Both the position numbers and the translations under genes were made by a program. Shown here in pieces: positions 55,282-63,925 of a stretch of 64,000 bases of DNA. A model generated the notes under the pieces. It was not told the origin of the DNA. It made no database searches and saw nothing but the letters and a program-made list of their open reading frames with translations. Within the stretch, counting starts at the first letter, position 1, and each line of letters begins with the position of its first letter. The stretch comes from Euglena gracilis (lineage: Eukaryota; Euglenida; Euglenophyceae; Euglenales): the NCBI GenBank assembly GCA_039621445.1, contig CP154954.1, positions 56,876,433-56,940,432 of the forward strand. The letters run 5' to 3'.

Positions 55282-55370
55282 CCTTCTGGCCCCCTGGGCC
55301 GTGCTTGCCCCCAACCCCGGGTGGTCTTGGGCGGCCCCCCCTGGGCCGCTCTTGGGTGCCCCCGGTCCGG
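52520..55370. repeat. GC-homopolymer satellite array with higher-order structure
   Basis: About 60 units of 45-60 bp, each reading GGGGTCTGGGCGGCCCCCCT, GGGCCGCTTTTCGGCGC and a C run of 8-14. Larger blocks are marked by a poly-T run followed by GCCGGCCCCCCTGGGCCGTG at about 52,590, 53,155, 53,780, 54,380, 54,850 and 55,260, a period of roughly 400-620 bp. Three reading frames stay open for more than 1,000 codons only because the units lack A-rich stops. Confidence 0.92.
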
Positions 55371-55762
55371 GTCCTTTGGTCTTCCCTGGGTCCCCTCTGG
55401 GCCCCCTTTGCCCCCGGGGTCGGTTGGGTTTCCCCCCTTGGGTCCCCTTTCTTTCTCCTTTCCTCTCCTTCTTTGCTCGCCTCTCCCCGGGGCTTTCGCC
55501 CCCGTGCTTCGTCGCTCTCCTCTCCTCTCCTCTCTCTCTCCTCTCTGGGCTCTCTCCGGTCTCCCTTCTCCTGGCTCGGCCTCGGCCGGGCTCACCGTGG
55601 CTCAGCTTCGGTTGGGGATGAGAGGGGAGGGGTGGCACACCAGTAAGAGGTTGGGTTGGTGGGTGAGAGCCTCCACAGTATCCATCAGGTCAGTAGGGGG
55701 TGAGCCAGCTGCCGCCGACGTCACCGCATCTCCTCACGACGACAGCCAGCATGATCATCTGC

Positions 55763-58141
55763 TCAGCTCCTGCGCGCGCGCTGCCAGCTGCCTGTCCTGA
55801 GCGTCGAAGGCGAGGGGAAGGAACAGAAAGATGAACTGGAACACGACCACCATGGAGAAAATCCCAGGTTGACGCCAGGCCTTTTCCATTTCCCCATGGG
55901 GTGTGGGCAGGGGGCAGGGGTGGCCTCCTTGTTGGGAAGGAAGGGCCGGGTCGCACCGTGGCCATGCAGGGGCACGCCTCCGGTGGTGGTGCCCCCTCGC
56001 CGCAGGGACGGGTCATGGGGGTGCACGGGAACGGGGCCCCCTGGTGGGAGGGGGGGATCCCGAGCTGGGGCGTCCCTGCGGGTCGACACGCGGGGGCGGC
56101 GACCTCTACCCGTGGGGGCAGGGGAGACTCGGGGACCGGGTCTCTGAGGTACGCCTGGACTGCGGGGTGGGTACGCGTGTGACATGGGGAGTGATGGGGT
56201 GGTGGACGGTGGAGCTGGGGCAAGGGAAGCGCGGGAGAGCGCATCCCTCGCAGAAGCTGATCGCATGGAGACGGGGCGCTCGCCGCTCGCGGGCTGCCGG
56301 TGGACCCTGACCGGGTACCTGGGGTGGGCCGCTTGTTGGGGACCCGCCGGGCCAGCATCTCCTCCGTCTTCTTGGTCTCGATCTCCTTCGTCTCCTCCAT
56401 CACCTTCATCATCGTCTCCAGCAGAATCATCACCTTCTCGACATACATCTCCGTCCTCGGGGTCCTGCCACATCCACTCCTCTGGTGGCTCCTCCCAGGA
56501 CAGCCCAAACTCCTTCTCCTTCTCCTTCTCGATCTCCACGGCGTGGCAGATGGCGATGTGGGCTTCCTCCGGGAACCTCGAAAGGTACTTCATGATGTCC
56601 TCCTTGATGTCGTGTTCGACGAAGTACGACACGATGGGGGAGGCGTATCGGTGGAAGAAGTGCCGCAGCGGCTCCCACGTCTTCTCCTCGTACCCCAGCC
56701 ACTTGACGAGGAACTCGAGGTCGCCGTTGGCATCGCGCCGGTGGGTGACCACCGCCTCCACCTCCCACTCGTCCAGCCGGGAACCCTCCTCCGGCCTGGA
56801 TTGGCGGAAGTGGAAGAGACGGAGCGGTGGCCCCATGAGGGCTGGATCGTGGCGGTAGCTCTTGATTTGGGATCGGTGGGCCACCTGCTTCCGGCCATCC
56901 TCCATCTGGAGCACGTACGTGTGCTCACTGGTGCGCTCTGCCACCACGCACGGCCCGATCCAGTACGTCTCCAGCTTCTCGCCGGTGCGGGTGCGCGGGC
57001 GGAGATACCAGACCTTGTCGTTGATCTCCAGCTCCGGCAGCTCTTTCCTCCGCTTGTTGACCGCCTCGGCTGTCTTGGCGTGCTCCTCGTTCAGGATCTT
57101 CGCAACACGATGATCGATGTCCTGCATGCGCTCGAAGAAGGCCACCGCGTCCTCGGCCCGCGTGGGCGGCTGGTACGGCACCCCGCCATACCACCGCTCG
57201 CGGCCGAAGAGCACCTGGAAGGGGCTCAGGCCGCTGGGCCCAGCACTGTCGTGCAGGGTCCGCAGGGCCCGCGGCAGCGCCTCCGGCCACTCCACGCCCT
57301 CCGCCGCCTTCATCTTCCTCAGCCGCTTCTGGATCTGCGCGCCGAGGACCTCCGCACGGGCGTTGCCCTCGTGGTGGTATGCTTGGGAGAAGGCATGGCG
57401 CACCCCCAGTCTTGCGCACATTGCCCTCCACCAGGCCCCCACGAAGTGGGGGCCCCGGTCCGACGTGATGACGCTTGGCACGCCGAACTGCGCCCACTGC
57501 TCATACATAGCCTTAGCCACCGCCTCCGCCGTTAGCCCGCGGGTGTGGTGCACGGTTGCGATCGCCCAGCCGGAGTGCCGATCGATGCATGCTGCGAACA
57601 CGTTCACCAGCTTGCCGCCCTCCACCTCCACCTCCGGCATCTGGAACAGATCCACGCTCACCGAACACATCACATGGGGCGGCACTGGCGTGGGCGTGAT
57701 GCGGAGCCGGAGGGGTTGGTGTGGGTGCTCCGACGCCTGGCAGAACTCGCACACCGCCAGAATCTTGCCCGCCAGCTCGCGTGCTCGGGAGGGCACCGCA
57801 AACTGGAAGTTCCGGCTGGCCTCATCGAGGAGGCGCTCACCACCGACGTGCCCCGACGCCCGGTGCTGCTCTCGGATTGCCCGCTCGGTCAGGGCATCCG
57901 GCACGCACCAGACGGAATCCTTCACCAGCTTGCCTGCCTCCTTCCGGTAGCCGGTGGGCCATGGCCGGCCGCGCTTGATGGCCTGCCACGGCTCTTTGAA
58001 CGTTGGGCACTTCTCATACGCCTCACTCCAGTCCATCGCCATCAGGTCCTGGTCTTCGTCTTGCGGGGCTGCGGCCGGGGTGGCTGCAGCTGGCGGCACG
58101 GCGGCCGCCACAGGCGGCACGGCGGCTGCCACTGGCGGCAC
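55763..58141 (-). CDS. pol: Element 2 integrase, chromodomain and acidic tail
   Basis: A 792-codon ORF, fully open. The zinc domain uses H93, H98, C131 and C134. The catalytic triad is D164 (SVDLFQMPE), D228 (ITSDRGPHF) and E264 (ARAEVLG). A chromodomain follows at about 458-500 (DEWEVEAVVTHRR, then FLVKWLGYEEKTWEPL). The last ~290 residues, rich in D/E and then P/R/S, are an extension absent from Element 1. The first 25 residues (VPPVAAA repeats) overlap the previous ORF, and a slip in the C run near 58,160 joins the two. All key residues are present, so integrase could be functional. Confidence 0.9.
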   Translation of the reverse strand: MPPVAAAVPPVAAAVPPAAATPAAAPQDEDQDLMAMDWSEAYEKCPTFKEPWQAIKRGRPWPTGYRKEAGKLVKDSVWCVPDALTERAIREQHRASGHVGGERLLDEASRNFQFAVPSRARELAGKILAVCEFCQASEHPHQPLRLRITPTPVPPHVMCSVSVDLFQMPEVEVEGGKLVNVFAACIDRHSGWAIATVHHTRGLTAEAVAKAMYEQWAQFGVPSVITSDRGPHFVGAWWRAMCARLGVRHAFSQAYHHEGNARAEVLGAQIQKRLRKMKAAEGVEWPEALPRALRTLHDSAGPSGLSPFQVLFGRERWYGGVPYQPPTRAEDAVAFFERMQDIDHRVAKILNEEHAKTAEAVNKRRKELPELEINDKVWYLRPRTRTGEKLETYWIGPCVVAERTSEHTYVLQMEDGRKQVAHRSQIKSYRHDPALMGPPLRLFHFRQSRPEEGSRLDEWEVEAVVTHRRDANGDLEFLVKWLGYEEKTWEPLRHFFHRYASPIVSYFVEHDIKEDIMKYLSRFPEEAHIAICHAVEIEKEKEKEFGLSWEEPPEEWMWQDPEDGDVCREGDDSAGDDDEGDGGDEGDRDQEDGGDAGPAGPQQAAHPRYPVRVHRQPASGERPVSMRSASARDALSRASLAPAPPSTTPSLPMSHAYPPRSPGVPQRPGPRVSPAPTGRGRRPRVSTRRDAPARDPPLPPGGPVPVHPHDPSLRRGGTTTGGVPLHGHGATRPFLPNKEATPAPCPHPMGKWKRPGVNLGFSPWWSCSSSSFCSFPSPSTLRTGSWQRARRS

Positions 58142-59997
58142 GGCGGGAGGGCTGGGGTACCCCCCACCTTCGGTGGGCCGGCTGGGTTCTTCGGGACGGC
58201 GGCACCGGGCGGCTTGGCGGCCGCCTGGCTTCGGGTTGTCACGGCGATCGCTGCGGACGGTGGGATGCTGCGTGCGCTGGCCGCGGGCGGGGACGATGCT
58301 TGCTCGGCGGACGGGGATCGCACGGCGGGTGCTGCTGCCGGTGCCGCTGCTGGCCGTACGGAAAACCGCACAGTGCGCGGTGTGGCGGGCTGCTGCTGCT
58401 GCTTGGGCTGCGCGGACAACGCCGGGTGCTGCGGCTGCTCGGGCTGCCCGGGCGATGCCAGCGCTGTCGCACTGGGCACTCGCACGGTCGGTGGTTCAGT
58501 CGCAGCCGGCGCGGTGGGGTGCGGTGGGGGCGGCGTTCGGATTGCCGGACTTCTGGCTGCCGGAATCCCGGCGGGCGCCGCCTCGGAGGCCGGTGTCCCG
58601 GCCGATGCCGCCGTGATTGCCGGTGTCCCGGCTGGCGGCGATGGGGATGCCGCATTTGCGGTCGGGAGGGGGCACACCTTATCCACCGGGTGTACTGCCT
58701 TCGGGCAGCTGCGCTCCGCGGCCTTCTCCTCTCGGATCTGCTGCTCCATCTCCTCGGCGTCCGCTCCCGCCCCGTACCACAGGGAGTCTCGGTACTCCTG
58801 GCTGGCCGGGTACGCCCACCGCGACAGCGCGTCCCCCACCTCGTTCTTCTCCCCCGGCACGTACACCACCTCCACCATGTGCTCGTTGAGCTTGGAGTGC
58901 CACCTCGCCCGCCGGCCCTGCGGTCCCGCTCCTCGGGCGACGTGCTCCTTGTACCAGCTCTCCAAGGACCGGTGGTCCGTCAGCACCAGGACCTTCTGCC
59001 CGGTGATGTAGCCGCCCCACTTGTCCAGCGCGCTCACCACCGCGTACGTCTCCTTGTCCCGGGTGTCCCACCGCAGCCGCTGCCCCTCCGTCAGCTTCCT
59101 GCTCATGAAGCCCACCGCCACCGACGCCCCGGGCTTCAGGAGCTCCTCCACCGAGGGGATGCCCTCCACCTTCGGCAGCTGCTCCAGCACGGCGCCCACC
59201 GCGTAATCGGAGGCGTCCGTGCGGAGCACGAACGGCTTGTTCATGTCCACGTGCCACAGCTCCAGGTCCGCCACCAGCGCTGCCTTCAGCTTCTCGAACG
59301 CCTCCAGCTCGGCCGCGGACCACACGATGGGGTGCTTGCTGCCCGCCCGGGACAAATCCCGCGGTAGCTTCAGCTTCTCCTGCAGGGGGGCGGCCAGCTC
59401 CGAGTACATACGTACATACCCCGAATAATAATTGCAGAGGCCGAGAAAGGCGCGCAAACTCGTCACATTGGCCGGGGGTTGCCACCGCTGCACCGCCGCC
59501 AGCTTGCCGCTCGCGGGCACGCGCTTGCCCTCCCCCAGCACGTGCCCCACGAACTCCGCCCTCTTGCGGAACAGCTGCGCCTTCTTCTTATCCGCCACCC
59601 ACCGATCCGCCTCCAGCGCCCGCAGGGTCTCCCGCAGATCCGCCGCGTGCTGCCGGATCAGCTCCTGGTCGCTCCACCCGGCAGCCGGCTCGTGCTCACC
59701 AGGATGTCGTCGAAGTAGGGGTGGGTGTGGGCGGAGACGTTGCGGCAGGTCGCGTCGATGTCCCTCTGGAGCAGCGCCGGACCGACGTTGATGCCCTGGG
59801 GCACCACGGTCCACTGCCAGAGGCCGCCGGGCAGGTGGATGTTGGTGATGGGTCGGCTTTCCTCCGCCATGGCCACCTGGTGGAAGGCGTCCCGCAGGTC
59901 CACCGTCGAGAAGATCTCGCACTTCGCCTGCTCGCTCACGATGTCCTCCGTCAGCGGTAGGGGGTAGGAGGTCCATCTGCAGCATCTTGTTGGTCAA
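58042..59997 (-). CDS. pol: Element 2 reverse transcriptase, RNase H and Pro/Ala linker
   Basis: The first RT segment sits in the overlapping frame 59,658-59,970 (FSTVDLRDAFHQVAM, PQGINVGPALLQRDID and catalytic YFDDILVS), reached by slips near 59,965 and 59,690 that compensate each other. The rest of the ORF continues RT (ELIRQHAADLRETLRALEAD), the connection (SLRAFLGLCNYYSGYVRMYS), RNase H (FVLRTDASDYAVGAVLEQL, VLVLTDHRSLESWY, NEVGDALSRWAYPAS) and then about 180 residues of Pro/Ala/Ser/Thr-rich linker before integrase. The linker is far longer than in Element 1. Confidence 0.87.
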   Translation of the reverse strand: MTNKMLQMDLLPPTADGGHRERAGEVRDLLDGGPAGRLPPGGHGGGKPTHHQHPPARRPLAVDRGAPGHQRRSGAAPEGHRRDLPQRLRPHPPLLRRHPGEHEPAAGWSDQELIRQHAADLRETLRALEADRWVADKKKAQLFRKRAEFVGHVLGEGKRVPASGKLAAVQRWQPPANVTSLRAFLGLCNYYSGYVRMYSELAAPLQEKLKLPRDLSRAGSKHPIVWSAAELEAFEKLKAALVADLELWHVDMNKPFVLRTDASDYAVGAVLEQLPKVEGIPSVEELLKPGASVAVGFMSRKLTEGQRLRWDTRDKETYAVVSALDKWGGYITGQKVLVLTDHRSLESWYKEHVARGAGPQGRRARWHSKLNEHMVEVVYVPGEKNEVGDALSRWAYPASQEYRDSLWYGAGADAEEMEQQIREEKAAERSCPKAVHPVDKVCPLPTANAASPSPPAGTPAITAASAGTPASEAAPAGIPAARSPAIRTPPPPHPTAPAATEPPTVRVPSATALASPGQPEQPQHPALSAQPKQQQQPATPRTVRFSVRPAAAPAAAPAVRSPSAEQASSPPAASARSIPPSAAIAVTTRSQAAAKPPGAAVPKNPAGPPKVGGTPALPPCRQWQPPCRLWRPPCRQLQPPRPQPRKTKTRT

Positions 59998-60000
59998 GCT

Positions 60001-61986
60001 CTAGTTGCACACCAGCCTCCACTTGCCCGACTTCTTGCGGATGGGGAAGGCGGCCGCCCTCCACGGCCCCCGCCCCGCCTCCAGCTTGCCGTCCGCCAGG
60101 CACTCCCGCTCCATCTCCCTCAGGGCCTCCAGCCGCTCGCCCTTGAGGTTGATGATCCGGCCCACCACTGGGGTTGCTCCCGGCTTCAGCCTCAGCACTG
60201 CCTTCCCATGGGTGCCCCGCGCCGGGGGACACGGCCAGACCCGCTCACGGAACACCCGGCCTTCGAACTCGTTGATGATCTCGTCCCGCAGCTGCCGCGC
60301 CAAGGGATGGTCGACATCATCTTCCGTCTCCACCACCCCTCGCACCGCCTTCGCCGCTTCTTCGGCCTCCTTCAGCATCATTGCCACTTCTCGGACTGCT
60401 GCCTCGTCCGTGGTCAGCTGCCGCATCTTCTCCACCGTGGAGAGGTAGCCGTCCAGCTCGTCTTCGTCTGCATCATCATCTTCCTCCTTCTTCTCTTCGT
60501 CTCCACGCCGCCTCAGGATCCACTTGGGGTCCGCGTGGAGCTGCAAGGTGTCGCGCCATGGCTGGACATCCAGCCGGTTCTCCCGGAGCCACGGATACCC
60601 CAGAATCAAATCCGTGCTGATGCAGCCGTCGTACGCCACCACCTTCGTCGTCCACGTCCTCGGTCTCCGCTCCTCGTCGTCGGTCTGGGCCGCGAAGGAC
60701 AGCTTCAGCTCTGCTTCTCGTTGTCCTCCGGGTAGTGCTTCTCCGCTCACCGTGCGCAGCACCAAGGGTCTTGTTGCCGCGTGGAACACCGACTCCGGGA
60801 ACAGCTCCTTCTTCACGAGGGAGGTCTGCGCCCCCGTATCGATCAAGGCCTTCGCCTGGATCTTCATCCCGCCTGCCTCCACCTCCACGTCCATCAGCAG
60901 CTGGTAGCACCCCCCACGGTGCTCCATCCGGCCGACCGTGAACGGCCGGTTCGGGAGGTGCTGCCACGGCCGCACCACCACCTTCCGCACCTTCTTCGCC
61001 TCCTCCGCCGCCGCCACTTCTTCCCGTGCCTTCTCCCCCAGGCACAGGTACCGCACCACTCCCTCCGGGATGCGGTAGGCCTCCTCCCTTGTGCACCTGC
61101 GCTCGCCGCCACTGCCTCCCAGCTGTAGCCGATGTCGTCGTACGCCGTCTGGTCCTTCCACCATGCTGCCGCACTTCCCACCACAGATGACGTCGTCCAG
61201 CTCCTTCGCCATCGCGTCGCTGACCCAGAAGCGGGTCGGCTTGCGATACCCGTACTCCGCGAAGCGGCAGTAGTCGATATCCACGTACCGCACTCCGCGC
61301 AGGACTCGTCGCCACCGCAGCAAGCCAAACCTCGGGTTTTCAATCCACCACCGCGCAGGCGCCAAGTACTCCACCAGCTCCCTCGTGGCCTTCACCACCG
61401 CGTCCGCCATGCGGAGCCTCCTCTTGCGCGTGGTGAGGGCTGCGGAGTACTCGGTACAGGGCGGGGACGCCGCGATGACCTCGAAGTAGCCGGGAGCATA
61501 CTGCTCCCAGTACCTCCACTTCCTCACGTCGGCCTCGATGTCCGGCTTCCACTTCTCGTCCCAGTCCACGCTGATCACCTTGAAGCCCATCTTCTCCAGC
61601 GCTCTTCTAACACTGCCCGTTCCGGAGAACAGGTCCAGCGCCCATCTTTCCTTTTCTTCCTTCGCCCCCTTCTTCACCGGCTCTGTCTTCTCCTTCTTCG
61701 CTGGTGTTTTCTTCACCTCCTTCGCCGGTGCTTGTCTTTCTTGTGCTGGTATCTTGTGGAGTCTTGGTGATGCCTTCGGTGATGAGTTGTTGATGGCGAT
61801 GACGTGGATCTTGGTAGACTCGATCCCGGTGCTGTCTTTGTTGCCGGTGCCGTCGGCGTTGATGTGGTCGATGATGTCTTCGTTTCCCGACGCCGTCGGC
61901 GTTGATGAGGTCGATGATGTCACCTTCGCCTTCGGCACGCTCGGTGATGTTGATGGGGACGATGGTGTCGGCTTCGCCTTCGACAC
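60001..61986 (-). CDS. pol: Element 2 cytosine-C5 methyltransferase plus protease
   Basis: A 661-codon ORF. Residues 1-112 are a basic, Lys-rich linker. The methyltransferase is about 113-330 (60,997-61,650): motif I LDLFSGTGSVRRAL (118-130), motif IV AASPPCTEYS with catalytic Cys 177, ENPR at 216-219 and YGYRKPTRFW at 245-254, then YRIPEGVVRYLC. Protease follows with ALIDTGAQTSLVKKELF (380-396) and DLILGYPWLREN (459-470). RT begins at about 600. The domain is free of stops and has the full PPC motif, so it is the better candidate for activity of the two copies. The ORF ends at TAG 60,001, but the same frame continues into RT. Confidence 0.9.
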   Translation of the reverse strand: MSKAKPTPSSPSTSPSVPKAKVTSSTSSTPTASGNEDIIDHINADGTGNKDSTGIESTKIHVIAINNSSPKASPRLHKIPAQERQAPAKEVKKTPAKKEKTEPVKKGAKEEKERWALDLFSGTGSVRRALEKMGFKVISVDWDEKWKPDIEADVRKWRYWEQYAPGYFEVIAASPPCTEYSAALTTRKRRLRMADAVVKATRELVEYLAPARWWIENPRFGLLRWRRVLRGVRYVDIDYCRFAEYGYRKPTRFWVSDAMAKELDDVICGGKCGSMVEGPDGVRRHRLQLGGSGGERRCTREEAYRIPEGVVRYLCLGEKAREEVAAAEEAKKVRKVVVRPWQHLPNRPFTVGRMEHRGGCYQLLMDVEVEAGGMKIQAKALIDTGAQTSLVKKELFPESVFHAATRPLVLRTVSGEALPGGQREAELKLSFAAQTDDEERRPRTWTTKVVAYDGCISTDLILGYPWLRENRLDVQPWRDTLQLHADPKWILRRRGDEEKKEEDDDADEDELDGYLSTVEKMRQLTTDEAAVREVAMMLKEAEEAAKAVRGVVETEDDVDHPLARQLRDEIINEFEGRVFRERVWPCPPARGTHGKAVLRLKPGATPVVGRIINLKGERLEALREMERECLADGKLEAGRGPWRAAAFPIRKKSGKWRLVCN

Positions 61987-62169
61987 CTGCCGCAGGCAGG
62001 GTCTCTCCCCTTCCTTTGGAGACTTCCTGCCTCTTCTCTTTCTTTAGACCAGCCGCCATCCTTCTTCTTCATACTCCACCGCTCTTACCAGCCTCGTCCC
62101 TGGTGCGGATGTCCGCTGGGGGGTTGACTGCCGATCCGGGCCCTTCCCCTCGGGACCTGGACGGCCCCG
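61987..62169 (-). other. Element 2 Gag-Pol junction
   Basis: Open frames here (61,607-62,059) repeat the GDIIDLINADG motif found at the start of the methyltransferase ORF, so a duplication plus a frame slip near 61,890 is likely. No start can be chosen with certainty. Confidence 0.45.
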
Positions 62170-62697
62170 TCATTGCTGCGTCGATGTCGTCCCGGCCGCT
62201 TCTCCTTTGCCGGAACCTTTCTCACTGCCTTTGCCTTTCCCCTTACCCTTGCCTTTGCCTTTTCCACCATCTTTCCCCTTGCCTTCGCCTTTGCCGGTCC
62301 ATCCTTCATTCCACGGCTGCTGATTGCCTTTGCCTCGGCCAGCCCAGCCTTGGGCATCGTTGGAGTCCTTGGTCTCGTCCACCTTCTTCGCTTCACCTTC
62401 CTTTTCTTTCTTCACCGCTTCCTTGTTCACTTCCTTGATGTTGGACTCCTCCTGGACTCCTTGATTGACCTTGGTGTCGGTCTCGTCATCTTCATCTTCG
62501 ACATCCACTTCCCGCTGCCATCTTGTGGGTGCCGCCGGTTTGCGGTGGGCCATCTCGGGTTCGCCCATGGTGGCGGCCCGCTGGTCCACCCTCAGCCACC
62601 GCACCATGAGGTCGTTGACTTGGGTGGCGGTGAACTCCACGGTGTCCGGGGCCACCCGGACGATGGCTCCACCAGACAGCTTCTGCGGTCGTACACC
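62170..62697 (-). pseudogene. gag: Element 2 Gag, C-terminal part (truncated by insertion)
   Basis: From 62,697 the frame reads VRPQKLSGGAIVRVAPDTVE then DLMVRWLRVDQRAATM, aligning with SGKPITGTDKRIKIVEEQ and RFVERKLSSRD of Element 1 Gag. It then has an acidic/basic linker and a GKGKGKGKGKGKGSEKGSGK tail, ending at TGA 62,170. The capsid-encoding part must lie beyond the inserted element to the right of the window. The GK tail is shared with Element 1 and replaces a zinc knuckle. Confidence 0.75.
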
Positions 62698-63113
62698 AGT
62701 GTTCGTCCCCTGACTCTATTCCCACTGCCTGTCGGCCTACTTACACCCTCCCGTGGGAACAGAACCAGGAGAGTAACAAAAAAGAAAGTCTTTCACTTAA
62801 CTATTAGTTTTTATTGCCTTTGGGCTTATGCAGAGCACAAGGCAAACCAGTTGGGATTTTGGAACTTCAGTTCCAGTTGTCTCCTATCGGAGTTCAAACC
62901 TTCAAACCTTGGTTTGCCCTTTTTGGGCTAATGAAATGTGAAACAAAATAACAATACCACCTGTGAAGAGAAAGGCAGATCCGAGAGAGGATAGGCTATT
63001 CCTAATTCTGCAACTTGTATTGCAGAACTTGGAATAGTACTATCTGGCATAACATTGTACATTCTGCAGTCTGCTGCTATGCACAGTGCCATGTTCATGC
63101 TGCCTGGTACACA
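62698..63113 (-). repeat. LTR of an Element 3 relative, inserted in Element 2 gag
   Basis: On the minus strand it starts TGTGTACCAGGCAGC at 63,113 and ends GGGGACGAACACT at 62,698, about 416 bp. It shares blocks with the Element 3 LTR (ACAGGTGGTATT, CTTGTGCTCTGC). It is the 3' LTR, since the polypurine tract and 3' internal region lie to its right. The expected target copy at 62,693-62,697 is ACACC (plus strand); its partner is beyond the window. Confidence 0.82.
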
Positions 63114-63925
63114 TCCCCCTCCCAGGGCTTTGCCCGATTTCCTTACTGGACCAGGCCAGCAACGATTCAAGCATAGCTCTAAGACTGCGGAAGGTACACC
63201 AGGAAAGCATATCTTGGGTCTGCTTCTCCATCACAAGGTTGATAAACCAGAAAGGGAAGGAAGAGAGGGGAACCCAACAACCCAAAACGCGCAAAAGAGG
63301 TTATCCGCTTATGCGGCTAACTACTTATTGCGGTAAAGGGGTGGAAGTGGAAGAGCCCATTGGAAAATGGGGCTGGAAGGTTTCCATTCCAGAAAGTCCC
63401 ATCCGCCCGGTTTGGGGTGTGCCTACGGCACTTGTGGTGGTCTCATTCCATGATCGGAAAAGATTTTAGAGGTAGGGTGTGGAAGGAGGGGCACCTGGCC
63501 AGTCATACCTGACCAGGGAAGAAAGCCTATTTACAAAACCAACTGCCGGCGACAGCGATTTTACCCGGGGGGGAAACGGGAGAGGAGTGGGGGGCTGGTC
63601 AAAAGACCTTAGGCAGAATTTTTGCTGTCTGGCAGTCTTATGGGGGCCTTAAGGCCGAAAAGTAACAAGTTGAACCTATTATTACGGTTTGCGCGCTGTA
63701 CGCTGTGCGTCTTCTTAATGGCGGCCTCTAGCGCTGGGGAAGACTTCGCAGCGCGGCACGGACACGGTGTTGCCGATGGGGTATCCCCAGAGGCGTATAC
63801 CTCAGAATAGCGGGCAGTAGCCCTAAAAACTGAAGATTTGGCATTTGTGCCTTGGGTGTGCAGCCTGTAGGCTGAAGGGTTGGCCTTAGCCAAAAATAAT
63901 GGGGGGGTAGGCTTTGCGGACTATT
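63114..63925 (-). mobile_element. 3' internal region of the Element 3 relative
   Basis: Reverse-complement similarity to 49,661-50,432 of Element 3 over the whole length, including the GGGAGGGGGATG polypurine end, CAACTGCCGGCGACAGCGAT and GGCCTTAAGGC blocks. Similarity fades past about 63,925. The rest of this element runs out of the window. Confidence 0.8.

Larger units (their letters stand above)
55763..62697 (-). mobile_element. Element 2: GC-rich chromovirus with cytosine methyltransferase
   Basis: Minus-strand order from 62,697 leftward: Gag C-terminal part, methyltransferase, protease, RT, RNase H, a Pro/Ala-rich linker, integrase and chromodomain, then an acidic tail ending at 55,763. 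It is homologous throughout to Element 1 but much more GC-rich. The gag is cut at 62,697 by a minus-strand relative of Element 3, so the 5' LTR lies outside the window. The 3' LTR is not identified; the satellite at 52.5-55.4 kb lies where Element 1 has its 3' repeat array. Confidence 0.85.

Noticed and set aside
52197-55800. ORFs of more than 1,000 codons on both strands
   Set aside because: They run through a tandem satellite in three frames at once, give only G/P/R-rich repeats, and exist because the units lack stop codons.
24191-60003. Reassigned TAG codon in this organism
   Set aside because: At the one site with sister repeats TAG replaces CAG by simple C-to-T change, all cases are in decaying elements, and there is no host gene here to test it.
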